From the NCBI GenBank assembly GCA_902702965.1, contig CACRXP010001159.1:76069-140068 (forward strand): a DNA stretch of 64,000 nucleotides, given 5' to 3'. Shown here in pieces: positions 43,401-54,800 of the stretch. Within the stretch, counting starts at the first letter, position 1, and each line of letters starts with the position of its first letter. A model generated the notes under the pieces. That model was given only the letters and a program-made list of their open reading frames with translations. It had not been told where the DNA came from and ran no database searches. This DNA is from Spirometra erinaceieuropaei (taxonomy: Eukaryota; Platyhelminthes; Cestoda; Diphyllobothriidea; Diphyllobothriidae). A program made the position numbers and the translations under genes.

Positions 43401-46400
43401 AAGCATAAAAAAACTGTAAACACTTGCAGCCCAACTTCATTTTAAAAGGCTGAGGAACCGTTGACGGGAGAGCAGGGTTGTTTACGGGTAGAACGATCCG
43501 GCAACGGTTTAGAGAACACCCCATTTAACTGTCAGTAGACTGTGGATCGTGCCATACGTGATTAATGGTAAAGGGAGTTTTATGATCGGGACAGCACGCT
43601 AGACAGTAAGCTAACAGAATGAAGGAAAACACAAAATTGCCCGGATTTATGCCGAAAGTCTTATTCAACGTTACTTTACGACAACGAAAATGAGTTGTAA
43701 TTAAACAATAAACAAAAGTCAAATTTCACAAAATAACGGATTATGAGTTAAGGTTTGAGGTCGCTGAAAATAATCCTTATTGGCAGAGTAATTTCTGAAG
43801 CAGATTGCAAACGTATGCCAAGATAAGACCCCATATGCCACGATCCACAGTCTACTGACAGTTAAGTGGGGTCCTTCTTTATACCGTTGTCAATGATCCT
43901 CCTCCGAACGGTATTTATGCCCGCGTCCTAACTTTAACCGTAACCCTGACACTAATCCTAACTCTAGCGTTAACTTCCCTAAACCTAACTTCTATTCCTA
44001 GCTCTCCTCGCCTTAAACCACACTCCGACGTCTACTGAAATTTATCGCAAGGCCACTTGTTATACCGGGGCCCATATTCCCATTCCCTACTGGAGAGCAC
44101 TTTCACTGGGTACTGGCAGGCAAAATGATAGGATGCGACTTTAAGGCGTCAGACGATGACCACATCTGAGGCCCGAAGAGCAACTGTATGAAAACCTGCA
44201 AGGTTTCTCAAATGGCTTTTTTTACGGTCAGTCAGCGAGCTACGGAGTCCAATGAGCCCACTTCAGCAAAATAAGACAGGTGGACCACCCAGACCCTAAG
44301 TGCCTTGCTGGTCGAGAAATCAGCTTGGCTGCAAAACCAGAGTACTATGGATGTCAGTTGGACCTAGTCTGATGATGAGCTGCGCAGCATTGCCATAAAG
44401 CCGAAGGCAACTTGGGGAAGCTTTCGAAAAACTGTCGATGCTTGTTGACACTCTGGCTGGCACGGGGAAGTAAAAGCGTTTTTGGTCAGATGTGGTTATT
44501 TAGCCGCACCTGAGGGAAACAAAGCCCAGCCACCTGTAATACTGGATCGGCGGTAATAGGCATTTTACAGGTGAAGCCGAGAAACTCACAGGCGACGAGG
44601 ACAAATAACCGTATGCAAAAGAAAAGCTCTTTGGAATGCGCGGTTAAACTTTGAGTGGTTGAGAAAAAGTTGCCCTAACCCCTAACCCTAACGCCTAACT
44701 CTGACCCCTCACCTTAAGCCCTCACACCAAATCTAACCCCCGAACCCTTACTCTAACTCCTGGCTCTGAACCCTGACTCCCTGTCCCTTTACCCTAACCC
44801 CTAACTCTAAGCCCTTGCCACTAACCCTAACCCCAACCCTAACCCTTAACCGCAGCCCAAAATTCTAACCCTGAAAAAAACATGAGTCTCTCTGGAAGGT
44901 AATGCCTTCGTCTGATGTGTCAGACAGGTACTTTAGTTTATCAGTCGCCGTCTTTTTAAGGCTCACGCGTCTGTGGAGCGTGCAGGACTGCTCAGTCTTC
45001 TGCGGTTCCGTTCACTTCCCTGCAATGAGAAATTCGAACTGGACGGACCGACTCTGCGAAAGGCTGTGGAAGAGGACGTCGCCAATGGCCTCATCCCCTT
45101 CTATGTATGTCTCTTCTTTTTCCTAGAGGGTTCTGCCAGTGTCTGTATGATTTTCTGCACCCGGTTAGTCCTTGGGTGCCTCTACTCAGATAGCAATGAC
45201 GAGTATATTTGAAAAGTTCCTGCTGAGGCGTTGTTGTGTCTACGCGGTGAGAGCGTATCCTCAGGGCGGATGCCCAGTTGTATGAGAAGACAGAAGCCAT
45301 CAGAACGAGTGTTTTATTGCGTGCCGAACCGTGAGTTGTCCTCTCAGGCGACATTGACCGCTGGCGAAGCCAGGGCCAGTATTGTCTGCGTCCAGTCATG
45401 CCTGAGAGTCCGTGAAACTGTGGTACCGGCTGCGTTTGCAGGTTTGTGGGGAAGTCTGAGGTAATGTCCAATTGGTTTGTGTGTATGCATTGCGTTCGCC
45501 GTGGAGTGGTGCTTTGGGCGGTTCATGTTGCTGGTTGCTGGGATGTGGTTTGTTCAAGTACTCCCAGGCAGCTGTAGACGCACGTGCATCCGAGTTGAAG
45601 TCAATCGAGTGGCTACAAGTCAGTGCGCCGGGGCCTTGAACAATCACGCCAGACTGGCCATGATGGCTGCCGCAACAGCTCGCCCCCCCCCCTCAGACAT
45701 AGAATAAAGCGGAAGTAAAATTTGACTTCAGCTCGCACCTCGGGTAAAAATTGCGTACCTTGTTGACATGTTTCGCCTAGACATCACTCATTTGACCTGC
45801 TTACTTAGCTTTTTGGTAGCTTTTTTTGTTTAATTACTCGAAGCACTATGAATTTCATTTTGCGGACGAGGTAAATTATAAAATGAATGAGATAATGCCC
45901 TGCATATGCAGGTTGCGGAGCCTTTGTCGAGTATACCAGGAGTTTCTGGTAGTGAAGACCCGACGGATGTTGCGACCTGTGCAGAGGTGCAGTCGGGGCA
46001 TTAGCCGGAATTTTGCCTGGCGTGAATGACCTTGACACAACGGGGCCTTGAACAAGGACGTAAGAGATGTCCAAGATGGCTGTCAGCAACAGTGTCACTC
46101 TCCTTCAAAGGCAAACTCAGCAGTTCAACCATCAGAATCTTCGGTACTGCAGTCCTCGGTAGACTAGACACAAACTTGAATGAAAGTATCTTCGGCTTTA
46201 TTTTGGCTACATATCTTCCTAGAAGTTTAGATGGTAGTGCATTAGAACTGACGTTGAGTGTGTAAGACAAAGTCCCAAATAGTAGGCGAGCCGACTCCAC
46301 CGTAAGGCCAAGAATCTAATTCGCCTCAGGCTGCGGACACATAAGATATTCCGTCATTTGATATTGAAACAAATTTTGGTAGTGGGGAATTTGGTGCTTT

Positions 46401-48841
46401 AATATCTAGGGGATGTGATCACTACGCTATTATATATTTGCTGATAAGTGGGCCGTCTTCGAGCTATCAGCCCCTAATCTATCATTATAACCAAAAGTAA
46501 TCTTCGAGATAATGTGCTGACTGACCGCACCCGGGTCTCTGATCTAGGAGTAATCATCTAAAGTTCACGCCGTCCAGGAGGTAGAAGTGACTGAACTCTT
46601 CAAGAAGTATGGCGGACATGCGAGTGAAGAGCTGTCTGAATCACAGATCTGCATCTTTAAAGTAAATTAGTAAAGGCAAGGATTTTCCTAGCCTGTGAAC
46701 CCTTAAATCTCTCCTTGACGGCGTGCCCAGTCATCCTGGAGACGGGCGTAAGAAATTCTTCTGAGCCGTGTTACTAAGGAGAGGAATTGATAGGCCATTT
46801 TCGCAAGGAGTTTGACCGCCTGCGATGAGTTCCCAACAATCCGAGAACTGCGCCAGGCCTATTAGTCGATGGGCATACGATAACACATAAATCAAGTTCA
46901 CGAAATAGTGCACCCCTGTGTCCCCCACACTACTACTTGGCGTCTCAGTACGCGATGCTGGGCTCCGGGACAAACTTCAAACGAATGTAGATCATTTTCC
47001 GGCAATGAAGCCCCACTTATCGATAAACACGCGGCCTCGCTCGCTGCCTTCAGGTACCCATGTCTTCATTCGGATGCATTTTGGTGGAACGCAGTTCAAA
47101 CTGCAGGAGTTGACAAACAGTAACTTCAGGAAAGTGGATGGGAACACTCCTTTAACGAGGAATCATGCAAGTCCAGGCGAGTAGATGAAGAATAATTCTA
47201 GTAGGTTCAAGGACTTCTGGTAAGGGTCGGGTATGTAGCCTTCCGGGTGTTTGGTCAAAAACCCAACTTTTTATCTAACTCAGTTAAGTGTATTTCATAA
47301 CGGCTTGCCTCGCAGTAGGTCGCAAAAGAGGTTGTGCAGGAAGTTGATATTAACCTCCACTAGCGTTATGGACATTAAAGTTGCCCTTTTTGGGCCCAGG
47401 GTTAGGGTTTCAGCATCGGTTAGGATTAAGGTTAGTTGGGTTAGTATGGGGACTATGGTTGCCAGGCATGGTCTGTGGCTTGGATTTGGGGTTGGGTTTA
47501 GTTCTCTAGGACTTGGTTTAAGGTTACGGTTACGTCCGAGTGTTCCTTTAATGCCTGCTGGTTAGAGATTTACCTTTGAAGACATGACCATGGTTGACGT
47601 TATATTTGTGGCTAGCTACGATTTCTCCAAGGGGGTTACATACCATACCGTTGCCGGACTTTGCCCCATCGGAAGGTTTCCTAAAAACCCACTCCATAAT
47701 TTAGCTTCAAAGTCAAACTGAGAACTAGTTGGCGATATTCTGAGTGATATGAGGTGCCATGAGTACAAGTAGTAGGAACGATTTCAGCTCAATAACTGTC
47801 AACTGCCAGAGGTTTCACTAGTAAGTTTATCAGTCATACTGGCAAAACTCGTCGAAGAATGCTCTCTCCTAGTGTCATTCAAGCATTCCAATTCTCCATT
47901 AAGGTGGCTGAAATAACTTTTGACTTCAACGCGATAAAGTTAAGGAAATTTTAGGAAGAAGGATCGCGAATTACGCTCATGACAGGAAGTCTTCCTAGTC
48001 TCCGCTAAAGGATACCATAAACTCATGTCTCTCTGCCGCATCCGAACTCGACACTCAGTGTGTACTACAGAAATGTTTCCTGTTCATTTGTCTTGGCAGG
48101 GTGTTTTTGACGTATCAGTGGCTCTTTTATTCGGCCTGTAGCCGCATTCCCGAGATCGTCTTGTACATGACCTTCATGGTATGAACTACCTCGACAATGA
48201 CCGTTGTAAAACTCCCGTATATGTCTTATGTGGTGCTGGATCAGTTAATAATCGTCTTCTGTGACCTCTGGCATGTGAAGACTGCAAAGACAAGGGCTTC
48301 GGATCATGTCGATCACTGCGCCCAATTTCATCCTCAGATGACTCTAGTTGATGTGGGAGGGGAAGGAGGGACTTACATCGATTCGGCCTGGATCAAGCGC
48401 ATAGTTTTTTGAGTATGAACAATTCGGTTCCTTGTAGACCATAATAACGCACCCAAAGTCGTGGTATGAAGGGTTGTTAACCGACAGACTTACCAGGTCT
48501 CCACCCAGGTTTCAGGTCCGACTAAACTGAGTACTTATTAGGTTGAGATCAAGGAACAGCCACCAGTGTGGCACTCGTGGATTTTCATTCAATCTCGTTA
48601 ACCACTTGATCGATACCATTTTAACGTATACTTCACATTATCTTGTCCTTGAAACAAAGCGACTGGGGAAAGAGAGCGTGAGGTCACCTCTGCGCATGTC
48701 TACCTCACCCAACTTTAGTAGATGTGCAAGCCGCCAATGAGCACTCTAAAAGGCAGCGGTTGACTGAACTGAACGAAGGAAAGTAGTCGTATTGGCAGTA
48801 GCAACAGTTTTGATTGTAGTAGTATTATTAACCGTAGTTGC

Positions 48842-48875
<34 letters not shown>

Positions 48876-51800
48876 TATTACTACTAGTAACCAGCACGTC
48901 CGCCTTCCTAGATCCGTGTTTCTTCCTTCTAAAGTGCGTTGGCAGTCTTTTAGAAGCTGTCTGCAGATCTAACCCCTTCTGAAAGATGCCGCACTTAAAT
49001 ATTTTTCCCGGCAACCAAGGGCTTCCGTGTTCTTGAAGACAGAACCACGTTTCGATGTCAGTAGAAGAATTTTCTTCTGCTTCACAAACCCAACGCGTAA
49101 CCTTAAGCACTTTTGTAGACACCCAGAAGCCTCTGTAATCAAGTCGTTCTCGCAAAGCTGTCTCCGATTCGATATATGGCTAGTTGTACCTGATGGCAGC
49201 TGTCTCAGGTTGGTGAAGTAATAGACAATAAGCTATAACCAGTGACACTTTCGTAAATCAAAATGCCTATTAATTATTAAAAAACGCCCCGAAAAAAACG
49301 ATACGCTGCTAAGGTCTTGCATCTGAAATATTTTTGGTTATAAAATACCGTCGGTTTTGTTCTCTCTCGGTTCCTCCTCAGGCAAATTTCATAATCTTTT
49401 CTTGAATTTGCGCAGACTTGGTATACTTATTTGCCTGCAAATAGCCTAGTTTCTCGTTTTTCCACCAGCATTTTGGTTTCTTACATATCTATGCACCTAA
49501 ATAATCGGCCTTGCCTTTCTAGTGTGTCGCGACGCTAGGTACAACGGCAACATGCAGCTACGATCGCCTGCCTGAGATTGGCCCCATCTGTCAAGAGTAC
49601 GATATGTGGTTGCACGTGGACGCTGCATATGCCGGCTCAGCTCTCATTTGTCCCGAATTTCATCGTCTAATGCCCGGCTTGGAGGTATGTCGTTATTGAC
49701 TAACCAACCAATCAGAATGCAGAAAGCCTGCTTCGTTCTGTTGCGAAGATGTTTGCATATAATAAGCAGGTTTTCTGGCAGCCGCGTCCACACCATCGTA
49801 TGTCAAAACGTGCCCCCCAAACGGGCCGTTCGGTAGATGCGCCATACCACCACGGGCCTACATTGGATTCCGACTGGCCTTATCGGGTATGCCCACCCAT
49901 AACATATGCCAACATTCGGAGTGCGGTGGTAGGCCCATTTGTCGGCTGACTTCGCGCACATTGGGATCCCTGCCACCCTCCCAGTTTTGCTGTTGTTCTA
50001 AAATCCTGGTCTAGTGTTTGTTGTTGACCAGGGGGTGTGGAGTGGAGCGCCAAGGCGTGGGTTCAGTCGGGCCACGCACCTGCGCCCTCCCCCGTTCATA
50101 GTCTTCTCGACTCTGTACTGAGGCCGGACCCAGGGGGAGGGGTGAGAGTGTGATAGATGCTGCGCAAGTCTGTTCTCACTGTAAACTTATTCATGCGCAA
50201 GCCACCGTGTCTGACTCACCTTGCTATGGAGCACACGGCGGACATCATCGGGCACGACGGTCGAACTGTCGTTTGTGCCAACAGGCAGGCGTCACAGGGT
50301 CGCGGGGGTTTATAAGATTTTGACGGGCAAGTCACGGGAATGCTCGGAATTCAGAAGTACAGATAGGGGGACAATCAGTTTGTATCATTTCCCTTAAAGT
50401 TTCTACTAAATTCCACCACTAGCGTGCCACCACGAATTTGGTCGCAGTAGACTTCGGATAGCAAACTGACATACACAGAGGTGAGAGAGTGACCCATTTG
50501 CGTCAGTAGTCAACGAGAGGTTTCCCAATTCAAAATTCATGAGTGCAGAATGCGTAAGGCAATCTTTGCTCTGGTTGGGAGTGTACTAGCAGCCCTGAAG
50601 GTGACAGCAGTAACCGGTCGAGCAAATTTGGAGTCCGCAGTTTTTGCGTTCGTCAGCACGACGAGCGCGTGTGCGCCTGAGCCACGTCCGGCTGCGGCCA
50701 ATAATTGAAGAGTAAAATATCGATCGGCGTCCGGTCGTCCGCAGGTCGAAGGTTTGCAATCAACTGGCAAGCGAGAGTTGTCTATCGCCACGCCGAGTGG
50801 ACCGCCGCAGGAGCAGACGTTTAGGCAGGATTCTGTCAGACTTTTAAGGTCGGTGAGACTGAAGTTCCCCCGAGATGTGGCAAGTACCAGTCGAGAGAAT
50901 TTTATCGCTATTGTCCAGCCCGCAGTCCATTTACAAACACAATGAATCCCCACCCCTCAAAAACGGACCTGCGGGACGTGCTCCAGTGAGCGCTGTTCAG
51001 GGAGCTGAACTGTTTGCGCGTTATCACAACAGTGACAAGCACTTTATAAGAAACCAATTTCGAGCAAATGTATTTTCGACGTCATTGTCCTTCGTACAGC
51101 AGTAACCGATGTCATAGGACGTTTTATTTCTCCTGTAGCGACCAAACTGTGGGTATGTGAACTCAGTGCGCTACAATCATCAGGTCAAATCCCAAATCGT
51201 AAGGAAAAGTCAGAATTGAGCAGAATGGAGAGTTTATTGTGCACAGAACCCGAGTTGTCCCCTCAAGCGGCAGTGGCCGCTGGCGATGCCAAGGCTGGTG
51301 TTGACTGCATCCAGGCAGGCCTGAGAGTCCCTGGGACGGTGGTGGCAGCCGCTTTTGTAGGCTCACGGGTCAAGCCCAAGTACTCTGCAATCGGTGTGTT
51401 TTGTATTTGTCGAGGCGTGGTGTCCCAGTGGCCTAGGTTGTGGTTGCAGTGGGGAGGTACGTTCACGTGACGGCATGGGCAACTGCGGCTGTGTGGACGC
51501 AATTGTGTCCGAGCTGAAGCCGGTCGAGTAGCTTCAAGTTAGCATGTCTGAAGCGGATCGCTGTGAGATATGAGTGACCTTGAAACAACGAGGCCTTGAA
51601 CAATTACGCCAGACTGGCCATGATGGCTGCCCGCAACACTCTAACATCAAGTGATGATAATTTGTCAAACTGCTGCCTTAATGAAAAAAAACCGTCATGC
51701 ATCCTGCTTTCGTTTAATGAGCATGTACCCTATTTCAGTCCTTGAACTTACTGTGAATCGGCTTATTTACTGTAGTGCGTGACATGCAGTTTGTGAATAA

Positions 51801-54800
51801 GCTTTCAGGCAAACGTGTGTGTCCGGTAGACTTGGAACCCTAGTACATCCCCCATTACAATGTACGGCGGTCACCTCTGTCAGCCTGTTTCTGATAGGGC
51901 TGTGCGATTCAGAGCCCCCTGTCACGGTTCATTCGAGAGCCTTTAAAGGGTTCTGAGTGTCGTTTCCAGCGGCAAGGGAAATTCAGTATGGGGCAGTTCT
52001 TTCCCTTGCGGAGGCCTCCGCAGAGGCAACTGTATCCTGTTCTAACTTAGTGGAACTGTCCCTGTCCCGAGAAAAGAGTCGCGCTGACAGTGACGATGTC
52101 CGAGTTCTAGGAACAGCGATACCTCCCCTACCTCGTGGAAGAATGATGATTATGTTATCCCAAAGACTACAAACGTTCCACGTGCACCGTTACTCAGTCG
52201 TGGGGTATGGGGGGGTACAGCTGCTGTTTACAGACTTTGGACATTGTTTACAGTACAAAGCCGACATTGTCATCTCCGAGATTATGGCAAGTCAACATAC
52301 CTAGGGGACCTTTTCTAAAGCCGCTCTCCTAGAGAAGGTAGCTAGTACCTTCCCGAAAGCGGCTATTCGGACACACAAGCAGCTGTGGAAGTCCTCTGGG
52401 GCGAAAATGTGATCCTAATCAGTCTCGTGACATGACGTAGATATTTGGTGTTAGTGATGAGTGCAAGCGGTGATGAAGGTTGCCTGCACACGGAATGAAA
52501 CACCGTGGGAATTACTCATGCCCTATTGGTATACCCCTCTTTGCCGACTCCAGTCTGATCGAGCGACAGGGTTATCTCAAGGGAATGCGCAATAAGGCCT
52601 CGCGGTTCATCCAACACAAGCCCCAAAGTTACTGGTGACACGACACGGGCGCTTCCTACACACTGACCCACTCATGCCAAAGGCGGGGTGAGAACGAAAG
52701 AGCGTGTAATTGGTCAACCTTGGTCTACGGCAAGCGCGGAGCCTGAACAAGCTTCTTCGTAGTTCACAAGACCGGCTTTCGTAACCCGATAGCGGCAGCT
52801 TTGTCTGTTGCTAAAAGACTTTAGCTTAGGATAGCTCGAGGGAACCTTGAAAACCACACGAAAATCTTCGCTGGTGTTCACACGATGCCTGGAATCGACA
52901 AATGTTAATCGATTTCTCTAGTCACTGACATTATTTACTTAACCCCTTTCCCGTATACAAGTACTGGCTTGAGGAGACTCTGTCGAGAGCAAACGTACAG
53001 AGGTTGTGATAACTCATGAAAAGTCATGATTTATCACCAGAAAATCCTAATAATGCACAATCCTTCCAAACTGCGTTTTCCAAAGCCTTATAGCAGTAAA
53101 AAGAACGACTGTTCTTTAACAAAGGCATAGCTAAGTCCAAAACTATTATTTACTAGCGCAAAATTAATTAATTTTCACTGAAAACTAGCATTCCAGAAAC
53201 TGGCTTTATGACACCAAACGCCGAAAATTTACAACCTGGATTTTAAAGCTGAATTCGCCCTTCTCTTCTTTAAGCCAATGCCATTTACCATACCCGTCCT
53301 TACCTGATCTTCCTAAAGTAGAGCCGAATTTTTCACTCCCAAATGGGATTTTTGGTAATTCTCCTGTTTATACGAGTATTCATTCACAGCTTCGCGCACA
53401 TAAGCATGAGATTTTGATCTGCGAGTTTTAACGATGTAGGAAATTACCTGGATACCAAGAAAGGTCAGCTTTCCCCCAAATTTGGGTTGTTTTCCTTTTA
53501 AAAAACTGAGCCGAAATAAATCGCTTTCCATTAAATGGTTTTCTGCGCCTCGAATCAGTTTAAAATACACGAATAACAACACCAAGTTTATGACATACGT
53601 CTCACTCATATTTCAGTCATGACATTTCAAGAGTTAGACCACCTACTGTTGTCTCGCGAACTGTTCTTCTGGATACTGTCGTAGGAGTCTAAACATTGTC
53701 CCTTTATCACTGCAAATAACGGAAAATATATGTGACAGTGAGCCACTATGTTATTTTATAGCAGATCTGTGTGCAATTTAAGGTCAGTGTTCTGCCGTCA
53801 CAGTTTCTCCATGCATGTTTGCGTCCTTATCCTCAGTCACTGAGATTCATGCAGCATGTTCTAGACAGTCTGTCAGACGTAAGCTGCGATTGTTTCGAAA
53901 AGCCACCATATTTTATTGACTCAGTCGTTTTGCCCTAGAAGTGCGTGAAAAACTGGGCCTTGGGCGCCTAGGCTGAACTCATAAGAGGCAGATTGATTTT
54001 ACTGTTTAACGTGCTGGTCTGCGTTATGATAGCCTGACGCGTTTCTTTCATTGGCGCGCTTTTATGACGCCTTTCTGCCATTTTGCTTTCTAGTACATTT
54101 CGTCCTTCGCCTTCAATCCACACAAATGGCTTCTAATGAACTTTGACCTCTCCATTGTCTGGTGAGTCTGGTGTACTGACTTTATCAATCTGCACCTGAA
54201 CTTGCATTACCACTTATGGACATCTTCTTAACTTGAAAGTCTATTACGAGCCTAAAGAGAACTTCAAGGCCTTGTTAACTGCAGCGAAAATGAGACAAAA
54301 AGGACTAGCCCATCACAGGCATCATAAGTTAATATGGGAGGATAGTTAAACCTCGCAAATATTAGGTCAGAGGTAATTACCCACCCTGCAGGGTAAATCG
54401 TGGTTTTCCAAAACCGCTGACGTCGGCTTTGTGAGAAAGTTGAGGGAGAACCGTGAAATGGTTGTACGAGCAGGTTGTCGCAATTTTAAACCGCTGCATT
54501 CATATATAATTAGGGAACTCACTGAAATTGGCCGTGTACTTTGACTGTCAAAAACCTCATTGAGGAACGATTGCAGATCAGGTTACGGCACGTGCTCGTT
54601 TTGTTATGCCCTGGGGCTTGGGCTAGAGCCCTTGCGGGCATTTGCATAGCAACAAGCCGTAGGAAACTCTGTAGTTCGAGCCTCAGGTTCTCCCAGATTT
54701 GGGGGTGAGTGAAGCTGGCTGACGACGTCCAATGGGTCAGGAATGGAAATCTCAGCCTTCTTTGTATTTCTCGGTGCCGCCACCACCACCAACACATCAT

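Larger units (their letters stand above)
43233..44960 (+). other. AADC intron 4 (1,728 bp)
   Basis: Contains the family-B MITE (43,500-43,891), a weak CCTAAC-rich stretch (43,924-44,035) and a stronger degenerate telomere-like tract (44,674-44,875) that ends about 85 bp before exon 5. Confidence 0.85.
45105..49522 (+). other. AADC intron 5 (4,418 bp)
   Basis: Holds repeat R copy 1 (45,255-45,695) with a small extra R piece at about 46,020-46,085, a G-strand telomere-like tract (47,393-47,565) and a (GTA)n microsatellite (48,841-48,875). The frames at 46,731-47,184 and 48,197-48,412 show no recognisable domain. Confidence 0.8.
49685..54093 (+). other. AADC intron 6 (4,409 bp)
   Basis: Contains repeat G inverted (50,030-50,285), a PLE-A fragment (50,845-50,965), repeat R copy 2 (51,185-51,640) and palindromic element copy 7 (52,996-53,650). 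The segment 51,700-52,990 shows nothing identifiable; its frame at 51,957-52,304 (115 codons) has no recognisable domain. Confidence 0.8.

Noticed and set aside
44674..44875. True chromosome end
   Set aside because: The tract is degenerate and lies inside an intron with coding exons on both sides.
48715..49155. 146-codon - strand frame with a leucine run
   Set aside because: The leucines come from the (GTA)n microsatellite; no domain on either side.
50537..50953. 138-codon - strand frame as a gene
   Set aside because: Antisense to a recognisable PLE fragment and without domain support.
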